Below, in pieces: positions 10,110-22,283 of a stretch of 64,000 bases of DNA. Location of the stretch: positions 101,024,040 through 101,088,039 of the forward strand of contig CM042145.1 of assembly GCA_023376005.1 (NCBI GenBank), read 5' to 3'. The stretch is from Doryteuthis pealeii (Eukaryota; Mollusca; Cephalopoda; Myopsida; Loliginidae). Both the position numbers and the translations under genes were made by a program. The notes below the pieces were generated by a model. The model had not been told where the DNA came from and ran no database searches. It worked only from the letters and a program-made list of their open reading frames with translations. Position 1 is the first letter of the stretch. Each line of letters starts with the position of its first letter.

Positions 10110-10690
10110 TATATGTAGTGATCTAAAGAATGGTCAAATTGTCTTTCTCCTAGGATTTATCCAAAACATCATGCAGCATCCTTGTGTAGTTCCCATCTAG
10201 CTATTTCTCCTCCAAGAGTTTCAAGTATTCACATGGCTACAGCTTGGAAGAATTCATGTTTTATCAGAGATCAGATTTTAATGTGGTCATTATTGGTTTA
10301 GCTCAGTTGGTAGAGCACCCGCCTCAGAATTGCAAGGTTCAGGGTTCGATACCGGTCCCCACTATCTCAGCATGGGTAGCACAGATTGGGTCATCTGATC
10401 TGTGTGGTAAAGTGGCGAGTCAGAAAAAACAATCTCCTGGTCTAGCGCTAGTGAAATGGGTATAGATTCTCTCACTGTCCATCTGATACTGACAACTGCT
10501 CACTCTGCCAGCTTACTTATTCTGTAAATAGCAGTCTATGCCTTTTCTATATGTATGTGAACATTGACTTTCAGTAGATGAGATATTGCTACTGAGGTAC
10601 ATGAACTGGTCTACTAATTTCAGAGGCTTGCCAGTTAATGAGGAGATAGCACCATCTTGATTAAAACACCAGTGTTCAGGTGTTTTAATC
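10110..10690 (-). pseudogene. Second RTE-type LINE fragment, split by a SINE
   Basis: On the minus strand the right part gives DGAISSLTGKPLKLVDQFMY followed by LSSNISSTES, and the left part LDGNYTRMLHDVLDKS. These are two consecutive stretches of the same LINE protein as at 2.2-2.9 kb. The SINE at 10285-10497 sits between them. Heavily decayed. Confidence 0.82.
10285..10497 (+). mobile_element. tRNA-derived SINE, family A, diverged
   Basis: Head tggtttagctcagttggtag (A box) and gggttcgataccgg (B box), then the family A body (ctagcgctagtgaaa). No pentanucleotide tail remains. The cloverleaf potential comes from SINE ancestry; it is not a host tRNA gene. Confidence 0.82.
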
Positions 10691-10731
10691 AAGAGATATA
10701 CCTGTGTAGCAAGAGAAGAGACTTACCGCGT

Positions 10732-10915
10732 AATCAAGAGATATACACCAAGAAAAATCGATCACCGAAGTTAATCAGCAATGAGCCCGTTCAATACTTA
10801 AATGAGTGACCACTTGAGCAACAGCAGGTACTGTAAGCAATCTGAGTCCTTTTTTTTATTTTTTAACAAAATGACTTGATTTGGCATTAAATGACCTGAA
10901 AAGGGTTGGTATGTT
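10732..10915 (+). mobile_element. 5S rRNA-derived SINE (family F)
   Basis: The sequence gatcaccgaagttaatcagc followed by gagcccgttcaatacttaa and gagtgaccac aligns base for base with the 3' two-thirds of metazoan 5S rRNA (…GAAGTTAAGCA…GGGCCCGGTTAGTACTTGGATGG…GTGACCGC), including the internal promoter region, and gcaggtactgtaagc matches GGGTGCTGTAGGC. It then continues into the shared 3' tail (ttggcattaaatgacc, gggttggtatg). Mutations in the promoter boxes argue against a functional 5S gene. Confidence 0.85.
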
Positions 10916-11000
10916 GTTGTTGTGATAGCATTCACTCTGGGTCGGTTGAGCTGGCTCCATCCAACGAATTCACAGTATCCCGAATGAACGATATAGTGAA
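10908..11000 (+). repeat. Element C, 5' fragment
   Basis: Contains tcactctgggtcggttgagc and the gaattcac block, matching 11169-11270. Adjoins the SINE tail directly. Confidence 0.7.
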
Positions 11001-11009
11001 TTTACGAAA

Positions 11010-11158
11010 AGAATCATTATCATTATTCTGTTGTTTGTATTATTCAGACTATTCTCCTCATTTTTATTGTTATCTACACAATGTTTCGACCAATGTGCCC
11101 TCCAGCCTTCTTCAGGTATTCCATGTCGGACTTGGGAGCCTTAATTCAGAGAAATAGT
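11010..11158. repeat. Fragment with a Penelope-type 3' motif
   Basis: On the minus strand cctgaagaaggctggagg precedes ttggtcgaaacattg, a CTGAAGA...CGAAAC arrangement typical of Penelope-like element ends. The flank ggattattcagactattctcc resembles the palindrome at 19617-19731. Confidence 0.45.
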
Positions 11159-11159
11159 A

Positions 11160-11735
11160 TATAATCTGTTGTTGTTGTTTGTGATGGCATTCACTCTGGG
11201 TCGGTTGAGCTGGTTCCATCCAACAAATTCACCGTATCCCAAATGAACGAGATAGTGAATTCACGAAAAGAGTAATAAGGGGATAGGAAATTCGCAAGCA
11301 GTCCCTAAACCCTGCATGCATATCCTGGTCAGGGGAAGGAGATACCCTTGTTTGCCGCATATTTTCCACAGATGCAGTGATAAGTACGCCAAAAGCTGTT
11401 GATTCCTGATGATGATGGAGACACTCTTTGGATTTTTACCAGAGGCCGTAATACCACTGGGTGTCAGACTAATCTGCCTTGGGAGGCCCTACCAGGAACT
11501 TGAGTTCCAGACGGCATAGCTCTGATGCTACCACTTTGTCACTACCTGCCATGTTGAGAAGAGGTTGGACTAAAGGGCTCGTTTTCCATAAGATATTAAT
11601 GAATATTAAAAAAATTAAAAAAAAACAAGCAGCCTCAGATCAAAATGACTTGATTTGGCATTAAATGACCCGAAAAGGGTTGATATACCATAAAATAAAA
11701 ACAATCAAGCAAAAACAACAAAAAATAAACCAGAG
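11160..11735 (+). mobile_element. Element C retroposon
   Basis: Starts (gtt)n then gatggcattcactctgggtc, and ends in the shared tail (tggcattaaatgacccg, gggttgatataccataaaa). The same body is inverted at 21310-21905. Non-coding, roughly 570 bp. Its tail is the same one found on elements E and F. Confidence 0.75.
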
Positions 11736-12250
11736 AGAAATTGCAAAATTAATTTTAATCTAGTTTTACATCAAATATATACACAAATGTCAAATAATCC
11801 ACAATGAAAATCCTGTGTGATTGTAATCAGCTTTAATTAATCCTCTTTAGTAATCTCAGGGCAAATCTTTTTTTCCCCATCTAAAACCATTGTCTGTACA
11901 ACAAAGTAAAGAAAAAAACAACAACATTTGTTTAAACAATGCAAGCATTTTACTAAAAATGCAAGTTTAATTTTTTTAGAAGCAAAGGAACAAAACATTA
12001 AAAATTTTTTTTAGCAGCTTTAGATAATTGAGTTCATTAACTTTTTGAACCTCTAGCCTTTCGGATACCTAAAATTCATTTTTTTTTTTTTAAATGAAGA
12101 AAAAAAAAAAAAAAAATCAATAAAGCAAAAGAAAAAAGAATGAAAAAAAAAAAAGCAAACAAAATTTGCTCCAGTATGAAGACATCTTTGCTTTAAAGCT
12201 ATTCCATAAAAAAAGGGCTCTAAAAATGTTCTGTATTAAGCTGTATATTT
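11736..12250. other. No gene recognised; A-rich
   Basis: AT-rich sequence with A and T runs. Nothing gene-like or repeated elsewhere was noticed. Confidence 0.5.
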
Positions 12251-12254
12251 TCCT

Positions 12255-12445
12255 GACCTCCCACCAGGCCAGAATTGACACAAGGTCTTTTTAATGTGGG
12301 AAGCCAAGCACAAACCGAAGCTCATGCAATGGCTAGTGCAAAGAATACATGGTTCCCATTGGCATTTCCCTATTTTGGGGCACCTCAGGCAACGGGCAAT
12401 AAACCCAACCCTGCCACTGGTGTTGCCTGGGGGGACGATCTCCTG
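12255..12445 (+). repeat. Dispersed element D
   Basis: Contains gacacaaggtctttttaatg, cacaaaccgaagctcatgc, gcacctcaggcaacgggcaa and gttgcctggggggacgatc. Related copies at 17925-18120 (same orientation) and 43610-43790 (inverse). Confidence 0.78.
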
Positions 12446-13085
12446 GGAACAAATGGTTAATTTGACTCTGAATTAGAGGTCTCGAGGCTGAAGCCCAAAA
12501 CTTTATTATTATCTGACCTCTGACCTGATCTCCTGGAGACCAAAATTTTGGGCTTTGGGTTCAAAAAGTTAATAAATGCTTCTGCTTTTTAGAAGGAATG
12601 TAAATTTGCTTCTTCGCATCGATGCTCAAACCAATCTCAACCAAATTCTTATGTAGACATAGTGCACTCTCCAAGAATCTTTTAAAAAAAACTCAGTTTT
12701 TAAGATATTTTTTTTGGAGGGGGGAAAAATAAAGTTGAATTTGTGAAAAATAAAAATAATGCAATAATTTTGATAAAAATAAATTTTTTTATAAGTTTTA
12801 TCATTTACAATTGAAATTCAGTGATTTATTTTATTTCATTTTATTTTTAAGGCTCAAAATTTACATAATGTGTTTAAAAAAAGTCACCTCAACCACAAAA
12901 CCAGATTTTATACCTGAAATTCAAAGTTAATTTCTGCAATTGCCAACTTAAAAAAAAAAAAAATTATTCTGGCTTTTCCAAAATGTGGAGTTATTCCTGG
13001 CATTTTAGACAAGTCATATCAGACACCTGATTTTTAAAGAGCACATATGATTCTAGCAATTATTTTAGGAAGATACTTTATATAT
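12446..13085. other. No gene recognised
   Basis: AT-rich sequence with homopolymers; a short inverted pair (gaagcccaaaacttt and aaattttgggcttt) near 12490-12560. Confidence 0.5.
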
Positions 13086-13413
13086 GAGGTTGATTTAGAA
13101 GGCTATCACAATGCAGTTTGGAAAAAAATTAAAAAAATAATAATATGGTAACAATGGTGTTGTGTGTTGACCTGTATTTTTATTCTTTCTTGAATTTTCG
13201 AGGTAATACCTCTTTATCAAAAGAATTGAACTGAAGCAGTCCAGCTATGGCATTTCTTCCCAAATGAATTTAAAAAAAGAAAAAAAAAAACATTTGGGAA
13301 GAAAATTCAAGAAAGAATAAAAATACAGGTCAACACACAACACCATTGTTACCGTATTATTATTTTATTTATTTATTCCAAACTGCATTGTGATAGCCTT
13401 CTAAATCAACCTC
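13086..13413. repeat. Fold-back element, arms about 115 bp
   Basis: Arm 13086-13200 pairs with 13301-13413 (gaggttgatttagaaggcta at one end, taaatcaacctc at the other). The same family occurs, diverged, at about 20340-20690. The loop-proximal part carries tgataaagaggtattacctcgaaaa on the minus strand, a hammerhead-like/Penelope-type arrangement. Confidence 0.85.
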
Positions 13414-13457
13414 CTAACCAATACATACACAATGCTTCAAGCAAATTATTAAACTCT

Positions 13458-13458
<1 letters not shown>

Positions 13459-13490
<32 letters not shown>
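13459..13490. repeat. (AT)n microsatellite
   Basis: Short AT run; another at 13749-13772. Confidence 0.85.
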
Positions 13491-13493
<3 letters not shown>

Positions 13494-13801
13494 TAAATGT
13501 AGTATAACACAGAAATAGTAATTACATATTACTACTACTAATAGTTCCACAATCGGGTAATACTATATTCTGAAGAACTTACATGTAGGACTAAAAGATG
13601 GTATATAGAAAGCAAGGAATATGCAATTGAACTAAAGCCAAGTTTACTATGTATCAACCTCTTATCCTACAACTGAGGCTCTTCATAATGTACTATTACC
13701 TGAGGATTGTGAAACTATTAGCAGTAATATATCATTCCAATTTCTGTTATATATATATATATATATATATATCTCAATATTGGTGGTATCTATTAATATC
13801 T

Positions 13802-14095
13802 GTTAGGATACCATAGACCAAGTCAATGGTGCTTGGTGACTGTCAGTTTCTCTATGTCAACATCAAATGATCTGATCATTGCATATGCAAGAAACTGAGT
13901 TATTAAACACCATTGACTGTCCATGCTATCCTAATGTGTTAATTTATGTTAAGGTAGCACGGATATGGAGCCAACGGTGCTTGGTTACTGAGTTTCTTGC
14001 CTATGTAATCTTCAGACCAAATTTTGGTCTGATTATCCCATAGGTGAAAAAACTGTCAGTAACCAGGCACCATTGACTCCATGTCCACACTTCCT
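13802..14095. repeat. Two related hairpins in tandem
   Basis: 13802-13935 and 13950-14095 are each inverted repeats (ggtgcttggtgactg... pairs with ...aacaccattgac) and resemble each other (gtcaatggtgcttggt and ccaacggtgcttggtt). This looks like a doubled MITE. Confidence 0.78.
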
Positions 14096-14099
14096 TTAT

Positions 14100-15927
14100 A
14101 TCTATATATCTATATATATAAATAAAAAAGCTAATAGGAAAAATGAGCTCAATAATTGTGAGTTTTAATTTTTTTTATTCAATTAAAAAAAAAAAATTGA
14201 AACTTGATATTAATAAATAATTAGTTTAATTTGAATTGTAATAATTTATTTTATTTAGTTTTATTGTTTGAAGCTGAAAACCTTTTGGCAGTGTTACACG
14301 TCTTTCCCAAAAAAAGCTTGCTAATTAAAAAAAAAAAAAAAAAAAAAAATTTTTCGCTTTTCTATATTGCTGTGGTCAGTTTTTGTTTTTGTAAAAATAA
14401 AAATAAATTGTGGAAAAAAAAAAAAACTTCAGTAAATGCCAAGTCAAAATGCAATTGAAAAACTTTTATATTGAGCAATAATTCACGATTTAAAATTCTT
14501 TTTATTTAATCTGATAAATATAACCTCCATCCCATAATAGTTTTGTATAGATTTGCATATAAATTTCAAACATTTAATATAATTGAGGCATTTAGTAAGT
14601 GTTGTAAGCATTTATTTAGTAACAGAGTGACACTGTCTTGTTACTAAACGTCTCAATTTTTATAGGACAGAAGCTGAAGTAATAATTGAATTATGAAATT
14701 GGATTTGATTGTGATAAAGAATGGGTTTAGGCAGGGCAGGTGCTAGAGTCACATGTCCCCCACTACATGTCAATTTTCATAAAGTGGGTGTTAATGTTTT
14801 ACATGAATACTGACAGTTTTCATTTAGTAGTATTCATAGAAAATATATGAAACCTGCCCTTATAGAACCCTCCCCCAAGCTGGCAGTGTTAGTATGCACC
14901 GGCCTTGAGCTTAGATGAATTTCTAGGTTTTGTACCGCAAATATATTACTTGTTTTTTGTTGAAGATCTCAAATATTAGTAAAAGCTGTTCTTGTATTGA
15001 AAATAAAGTGAAATTGTAAAAGAAATGGATGCTTCAAAAATAAAATCTAATGAAACATAACATTTTATATAATAGAAAATTTATTATTTTTTAAATGTTT
15101 TTTTTAATTTTTATAATGAATTTCCCCCAACTAAGTTACTTTTATAAGTAGGCTTAAATAGATCTGGATCTGATACAAAATATGAGGAGGGGGGGGTAAT
15201 TATTCCCAACTGTTACTTTTAAAAAAAAATATTTAGTATATTTACTAATATTTTGTAATTGTAAATAATTTACTAATTACTAAAAAAATAAAAAATCTAT
15301 ATAAAATACTAATTATGCTTGAATATCCGTAACTTAAAAAAAAAAGCATATCCCCATGAAATTTTTGTTACTTCAGTTAAAATGCTCTAAATTGGAGGAT
15401 AAAACAATTTCCAGTTCAATTTGCAAGTGAATGATAATTGGTATAGTCTGCATTTTCATTGAACATAAGTTTTTAATCATCCAAATTCTTGATATAACAG
15501 ATAAATATGAAATGAATCCTTCACCCCTTCCTAAATAGAAGCATCAATATCATCATGAGCAGCTGTTGCAATAGGAATCCAATCAAATTCATGGGTCAAC
15601 TAGTATGATTTAAATTTTACCTGGCAGTTTTATAAAAATTGATTTATATTAAATTACATTATTATTTCTTTATTTTAAGACAAACACTAACATTTGCCAT
15701 TAAGTTGAAAGAATGATTAAAATGAAGAGCAGGGTTTAAGATAGGTTTAACTTAAAAAGAATTAAATGATCTTATTTTTTTGTCCCTTAGAAAAAGCAGT
15801 CAAGATAAAATTAGAAGATGATTCCTTAACTCTCTGAACCTTAGATCTTGGATAACTTGAGCTTCTCACAATAAAAACAAAAACAAACAAAAAAACTTAA
15901 TTGTTTTAGTTTTTTTTTTTTTTTGTT
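14100..15927. other. No gene recognised
   Basis: AT-rich, with A/T runs. A diverged copy of the 92-bp hairpin family lies around 14525-14590, and gggggcatgtga-type decayed repeat text at 14730-14900 resembles 33830-33980. No coding pattern seen. Confidence 0.5.
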
Positions 15928-16065
15928 TTGTTTTACGGCATATCAACCTCAGTGGGTCATTTAATGCCGATAAAGTTTTGAAATAAATCAATTCTTAATG
16001 GATAATACAATTTCTTTTATCAACTCATGTTTTTCTATTTTAACCCACAGATGGGACCAAAAAAC
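15928..16065 (-). mobile_element. Element E, 3' fragment
   Basis: Inverse shared tail (gttttacggcatatcaacct, gggtcatttaatgccga) followed by the adjoining E body up to acccacagatgggacc, where it stops. Confidence 0.8.
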
Positions 16066-16160
16066 TTAAGCTCAAAAAACATTTAAACTTTACTGCAAAG
16101 CACAGATATCTTTGTTTAAAACTATCCCATCATTTTATTAAAAGAAAGGCTGTGAATAGT

Positions 16161-16163
<3 letters not shown>

Positions 16164-16197
<34 letters not shown>
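16164..16197. repeat. (AT)n microsatellite
   Basis: AT run. Confidence 0.9.
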
Positions 16198-16203
<6 letters not shown>

Positions 16204-16242
16204 TATGAAACCTGACTGAGCTAAACCAGCTAGTATATAGTA

Positions 16243-16501
16243 AAAAAAAAAGTAGGTGGAGTGGCCTATTGTCAGTATCAGCAGACAGCAAGGGAGTCTA
16301 TACCCTTTTCGCTAGCGCTAGACCAGGGAGGTTATTTATGCGTCTGAGGTGAAGCACCACATCTACCATCAGCCCCCCACTTTACCACACATATTTAAAG
16401 TGCTATTCATGTGCTGAGTTGGCGAGGGCCGGTATCAAACCCGAAAAACCTTGTGGTTCTTCCTAGGTGGATGCTCTACCGACTGAGCTTATACTGGCCC
16501 C
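16243..16501 (-). mobile_element. tRNA-derived SINE, family A
   Basis: Full body with an inverse B box (ggccggtatcaaaccc) and A box (ctaccgactgagctta), diverged. Tail side begins in a run of A followed by gtaggtgg. Confidence 0.82.
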
Positions 16502-16793
16502 TGATAGCAATATTAGGCTCACAGGTTCATTTTTTAAAAAAAATCTAATGAAAATCCAGAAATCTGTTACAATAAATTTAAAACAGGAAAGAATAATTCC
16601 TGTATAAATTTTAGAGATGAGGAATTATCATTATTGGTTTCTAATAATAGAAAACACTACAATTAAAAGAGAGAAAACATTTTTGTAAGGAAATCTGAAT
16701 TTATTTGCACTTGATGATACTTGACTGACATTGTACTGAAATCAGATGCAGCAGAATATAAAAAATGAAGTTGATAATTTTTTTTTTTTTTTT

Positions 16794-17080
16794 AAATAGT
16801 TTTAGAATTGCAATCATAAGTGGATTCATCCTTAACAAGAATTCTTTGTTTTCACCTGCGTCTCATCAGAGGATTGACACTACTACCATTTATAACACAG
16901 CGGCGGCTCCAGCATGAGGTTACCTGATCCTGGGTAAGCGCAATAACCCACTGCAACATTATGACTTTCTTGCATTCTTTATTATACTTTTTCTTCCTGT
17001 GGTAATCCTCTGATGAGACTCGGGTGAAAATAAAGAACTTCTGTTAAGGATGAATCCACTTAGGATTGCAATTTTAAAAT
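16794..17080. repeat. Fold-back element with CTGATGA motifs in both arms
   Basis: Arm 16794-16875 pairs with 17004-17080 (gtggattcatccttaaca and tgttaaggatgaatccac). Each arm, read outward from the loop, has ctctgatgagac followed by gggtgaaaa or caggtgaaaa. Confidence 0.83.
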
Positions 17081-17431
17081 TTTGTATCCACAAAAAAACT
17101 GTTTCTATATTTTTAGTCATTTCAAACTAAAATCTGACTTTTAGCTGCTTTTTATTTTTTGTTAGTGAGACTTTGTTTAAATGTAGAGATTGCTGGTCTC
17201 ATTATCTTAAGATTATCAAGTGCCATCCTGGGATTTAATGGCATCTCTAAGATTAATGGAATTAATTATTGGTACTTATACTCTAAGGCTAAATGGTTCC
17301 TGGAAAGAATCCAAGAGTTGATTGCATTCTTTTCTGTTAACGCCTTTTAGCATGTCTGACAAGATTTCTGTCAATAGGACAGGGCAGAGAGAAGTGGAAT
17401 CGTGCAACATATATCAGATAGGCCAAAGAAC

Positions 17432-17468
<37 letters not shown>

Positions 17469-17509
17469 TTCAGTAAAATATTTATCCAAAACTGATATGA
17501 CTGTATAAT

Positions 17510-17840
17510 AGGGTAGGTCGATTTTTCACTTTTTAAAAATATCAAATTGTCCATCTATGCGAAAGTTGTGCGTTAGTATACTGAACACTGATACCAAAAA
17601 TTAGATCTTTTACTTGCACCATTGTTTGAGGAAATAGCATCAAAGATCATCTACTAAAATGATCACAAAATTTAGCCTTTAGAAAATGAAGATTTTAGAG
17701 TACATTTTAATGCTATTCCCTCAAACAATGATGCAAGTAAAAGATCTAATTTTTGGTATCAGTGTTCAGTATACTAACGCACAACTTTCGCATTGATGGA
17801 CAATTTGATATTTAAAAAAAGTGAAAAATCAAACTACCCT
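17510..17840. repeat. Fold-back element, arms about 131 bp
   Basis: 17510-17641 and 17710-17840 are near-identical reverse complements (ccaaaaattagatcttttac pairs with gtaaaagatctaatttttgg). Spacer about 68 bp. The high arm identity suggests recent origin or gene conversion. Confidence 0.9.
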
Positions 17841-17924
17841 ACTCTACTGTATAAGCCTTGGCAAATTCATGATTCTCTAAATAAATACTAGTAGAAACTA
17901 AGGTAGTAAGTATTTACTAGCATC

Positions 17925-18120
17925 CCACCATGTCAATTGAACACAAGGATCATTATAGTGGGGAACCATGCACAAACTGAAGCTCACGCGTGACTAGTAC
18001 ATAAAAATTGCATGTATCCCTTCTTTTGAGGCACCTCAGGCACTGGGCAATAAACCCAACCTTGTCCCTTTAAATCAAGGAGGCAGGTGTTGCCTATGGG
18101 GATGGCCATCTGGGATCATG
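17925..18120 (+). repeat. Dispersed element D
   Basis: Shares ggcacctcaggcactgggca, caataaacccaacc and gttgcctatggggatgg with the copies at 12255 and 43610. Confidence 0.75.
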
Positions 18121-19061
18121 CTAAAGCAGTAAACAACTGAGTAAATGTAATTAACTATGGCTTGAGATGAAAGAAGTGTGATTTCCTCGAACTATTGAAT
18201 TCTTGGAGACCAAATTTAGTAATTTTTGTTTATTAATTTCTGAAAAATAATAGACTCCCCGCAGTGACCAAATTATACATTTTTAAAAGCTTCCAGATGA
18301 TGGCATAAAAATCAGTTTTCTTTAACGTGTAAAAAATATTCAAAATGGCTGCCACTATTTACTCTTGTTAGAGTTTAAAAACCTTTTGAAGATTATTGGG
18401 TGTTACACAAATGAACATCTCTGGTTTAGATAAAGACATTTTCAGCTCCAAAATAAGGCTAGGAACCTTCTTTTTTCTTGTGAAAACATTTTATTAATGA
18501 CAAAAAAAAACAAAAAAAAAACTAAGGAATAATCAAGATCTTCAATGTGTCATGATTAAACTTCCTGCCAGGAAATACAACTGAAATTGAAATTTTTTAA
18601 ATTTTTTTTTTACCTATTAAAAAAATTTTGGGGGAGGGGTGTCAATGAATCAAAGTTTTTTTAAATTTTTTTATAAGTAGTGAAGAAATTTAGGGTTTAA
18701 ATAAACATTTTACTTTCAGTAGTGAGGGGATAAAAAAAGAAAAGAAAAAAAAAAAGAGACAAAAATATCTTAAATTGTTTTATGAAAATCTTTGTGCTGA
18801 GGACATTAAAAACCAGGGTTTCAGGTTGCTTGAAATTAAACTTTTTTTTCTTTTACACACATTAAAGCTGCACATTGAAATGTTTTACGTTTTCTTAAAA
18901 TCTTTTATCTCTACATAAAGATGGTTGTCTGTCCAGTGTGTGCGCACACACACACACACATAAAATGAAAATATCAGAATAGCTGCCATTTATGTGAGAG
19001 TTAAAAAAAAAAATATTAAACAAATTTTTTTTAAAGAATTTCAAAGAATTCTCATATTCTT

Positions 19062-19099
<38 letters not shown>

Positions 19100-19600
19100 A
19101 AGTTATCACCATTCTCACTCAGACCTAAAATAAATGTTCATTGGCTCTGAGGAAAAAAAATTACGTTAGTTTGTATACAAATTGGTCATTATGACCTATC
19201 CAGTATTTTATTTCTTCTTCTTTTGTCCCAGACAATATCAGGAACTTCTGCTGAGTCTTGATATTAAAATGAAATAATCCAATTCAGCAATTGGTTGAGA
19301 TCACACCATTTTTTTTTTTTTTTAAATGTTTATTTTTTGTAAGACAATGTGTTGTAACTATTGTGTATTGGTTCATTCAATATTAGCTGCTTATCACCAT
19401 CACCACCATCATCATCATCATCATCATGAGGTTTTTCAACACACTAAGGAATGCTGGAGAGGGAAGTGCAATAGCCAAAACATTATATATACATTTTTTT
19501 TTATAAAAGGATAAATTAATTCAAATGAACCAATGGCAACTTTTTTTTTTTTTTTTGTATGAAAAACTTAACTCTCCAAGAACCATTTCTCTGAATTTTT
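18121..19600. other. No gene recognised
   Basis: AT-rich with poly(A) near 19063-19096, a short (CA)n at 18948 and a CAT/CAC run at 19396-19427. The frames here are low-complexity only. Confidence 0.5.
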
Positions 19601-19616
19601 GAGATGAGGATTGATA

Positions 19617-19731
19617 ATTAGTATTATTTGGATTATTCAGAATATTGTCCTCATTTTTATTATCTGTACAACATGGTACAGATAACAATAAAGATGAGGA
19701 CAATGGTCCGAATAATCCAAATAATACTAAT
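19617..19731. repeat. Palindromic MITE, arms about 55 bp
   Basis: attgtcctcatttttattat and ctgtac pair with gtacagataacaataaagat and gaggacaat; the outer parts attagtattatttggattat also pair. Confidence 0.87.
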
Positions 19732-20339
19732 CTCCATAGCTGCCTCAAATAACCAATGAAAAAGTTTGTGGGTATTGTTTAACCCTTATAAAACCTAAGT
19801 TAACTGAGTTCTGGCCAGCGAATGCCCCATTTCTACATCACTATCACCCATAAGGCTGTTAAATAACAGATTCTTATAACATTTTACTTTTTCATCTTGT
19901 TTTTTTTTTTTTTTGGACTGTTTGTTGTCTTCTTTATTGTGATATGTAAAATGACAACATTTCGGATGCTGTATCCTCTGGCCTTCCACAGGGGTTTTTC
20001 AAGCACAGCAATGACCCAACCTGGAAAATCATTTTGAATAGTTTGACTGTTGATCAAACTATTCAAAATGATTTTATATATCTTTCTTTGTCACACAAAG
20101 TGTGGAGAACCCTGCTCAATTTTCAGTTGAAAATTTTCTTTACCCCCCCCCCTTTAAAATTTTTCTTCCCGTATTGAAATTGTATGAACTCCTTAATATA
20201 AAAGAAAAAAATACTCAAAATGTTGTTTGTGTAAAAAAAACAAAAAAACAAACAATGGCAGTTACTGACCACCATTTTCTTTTATTGAACATCTGTTAAA
20301 ACTAATTTGGTTCAATGTTTATGTTGAAAAAGGTTACTC

Positions 20340-20690
20340 AATAGACGGAAGAAATGGTAATGTTGTTCATTTACCTGTACTTTTATTTTTTGATGTTTCA
20401 TTAATATTTTGGGATTAAAATCCCATCTTCAGAAGACCTAAGGGCCCATAAAGGGATATTCACGGCTGTTCGTATTAATCCATGTAGGTGTAAAGGTTGT
20501 AACTTGTGTGTTTCTGTTTTTAGTGTTTGAATCTATTAAACTCAAATACTAAAAACAAATACAGAAATACATAAGCTTATAGGCTTGGAGGAAATATAAA
20601 AAAAATAAAAATACAGTTAAAGGAACAACATACTCGTCACCTTTTCTTCCTCCGCACTGTGATAAACCTTCAAAATCAATCTACAAACCA
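20340..20690. repeat. Diverged fold-back element
   Basis: Ends ggaagaaatggtaatgttgt and acaacatactcgtcacc pair imperfectly. Related to 13086-13413. It carries cttctgaagatgggatttta on the minus strand followed by aatgaaacatc. Confidence 0.6.
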
Positions 20691-20995
20691 AAAAAGCATT
20701 GTCATGAAAACATTCTAATTAAAGATGATGGAATGAATAGACCTTTTGCCTCTCAGCAAACTGTTATAATAACACCTCAGTCCTGTAGTAGTTGTTAAAT
20801 TTTCATATAAATTTTATACGTTAAATGTAACAACTATCAAGGGACAGAATAGTAGTAATAAGAAAGAATAGAAAATGGCTATGTGAAGTTAGGATATAAG
20901 TATTGTCATTATTCCATGAATTATTCAGAAATATCCTCATCTGTCTTTAAACATTTTTTTTTTTACAAGTATCCCAGATTTCTTTTATATCTCTC

Positions 20996-21286
20996 AGTGA
21001 TGCTAATAGCTTTTTGATTAGTGCGTCCTGGGACGCACATATTTGCTTTGAATGAGTCCCCAGAAAAATTTATGGGTCCCAACTAAAGCTGTCTAACTCC
21101 TACCTTGTAACCTATCCTGTGTAATTCATTTCTAAGAAACTATTGAAATGTATTTACAGTTAGCTTGAAATGGTGAGGGAAGAAAAAAGAAAAACACTGG
21201 GATGCATGGATATGATTTTACTGTGTCCTTTTCAGATTTCTGTGCGTCAGGGACGCAGGATGTGTACCTATCAGCATCTCTAATCT
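20996..21286. repeat. MITE with CAGNGATGCT ends
   Basis: Inverted ends cagtgatgctaatag and ctatcagcatctct. A second copy at 49598-49880 is in inverse orientation with shared gaattcatttctaagaaact-type interior blocks. The ends resemble hAT termini, but no clean 8-bp duplication was found. Confidence 0.68.
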
Positions 21287-21309
21287 AAGCAATAAAAGAT
21301 TTATACAGC

Positions 21310-21905
21310 AAGTATGTATTTATTCAACCCGTCTGTGTCAGGTCACTCAATGTGCTACTGGTACTACGTAACCCAGTACTACCCGTTTCATAGTCGGTTC
21401 ATCGGCAACTAAACCAGTAACCCCATAGGTTTTTTCTGGTGAGGAGGGTGGCTAGACACCCTACAGGACAAATACAAGACCTGTTAAAGGAAGCTCTTTG
21501 CTCAACAGCCATCTAGCACATTATTTCTAAAGTCCAAGCCCCCCTTATTGCGGCAGGGTTGTGTAAACTTGGTAGTGTCAGAGCCATGGCGTTGGAAACT
21601 TAAGTTCCTGGTAGGGTCATCCAAGGCGGATGGGTCTTGCACCCAGTGGTATTAGGGCCACAACCCGGCCGATGAAAATCCAAAGGGTATCTCCATCATT
21701 GTCAGGAATCAACAGCTTTTGGCGTGCTTGTTACTGGACCTGTGGTAAATTTGCAGCAAACAAGGGCCTCTCCTTCCCCTGAATGGGATCGCTTGGGAAT
21801 TTCCTATTCCCTTGTTACTCTCTTCCATGAATTCCCTATGGGGGAATTCATTGGATGGAGCCAGCTCAATTGACCCAGGGTGAATGCCGTTACAGAAACT
21901 TGACC
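21310..21905 (-). mobile_element. Element C retroposon, inverse copy
   Basis: Inverse of the 11160-11735 body, ending cattggatggagccagctca, with additional sequence at 21310-21540 that is absent or different in the other copy. Confidence 0.72.
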
Positions 21906-22110
21906 CCTGTGACACAAGGTCGTTTTAAGTCAGTTTTCCTTTTTGATTGCCTAACAAAGATTAAAGAACCAGTCTGCCATACTATTTACCCATACCAGGG
22001 ACAGGGGACAGATAAATTCATGCCTTTTCCAAGGGTATTAGCATGAAGTGAAGGCAAACAGCCTTGTATAGGATTTGAACTTGCGGTCACTGATTCCACT
22101 GTGCCTCCAA
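21906..22110 (-). mobile_element. tRNA-like SINE candidate
   Basis: Minus strand has ggaggcacagtggaatcagt and then ccgcaagttcaaatcct (B box). Ends toward cgaccttgtgtcac, a block it shares with element D. Single copy here, so the family is not well defined. Confidence 0.5.
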
Positions 22111-22283
22111 TATGCTGGCAAGTAATAATACGGATAAAAATCCAGAATTTCTGTTGAGCAATAATTAGCAAGAGGATAACATATTTACAGAGGTGAAATA
22201 TTGATTGAAATTGTTTGTGTTTTATCCACTATGTACCTCAACTTTTAATCACACACACGCACATATTTATTATTAATATGATC

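Noticed and set aside
10285..10497. Possible tRNA gene
   Set aside because: A and B boxes belong to the SINE family A head; body and dispersed copies show SINE ancestry.
10732..10915. Functional 5S rRNA gene
   Set aside because: Many substitutions in the promoter region and a SINE tail instead of a simple T-run terminator context.
17159..17400. Possible LINE C-terminal fragment
   Set aside because: A few suggestive residues only; not enough to support a call.
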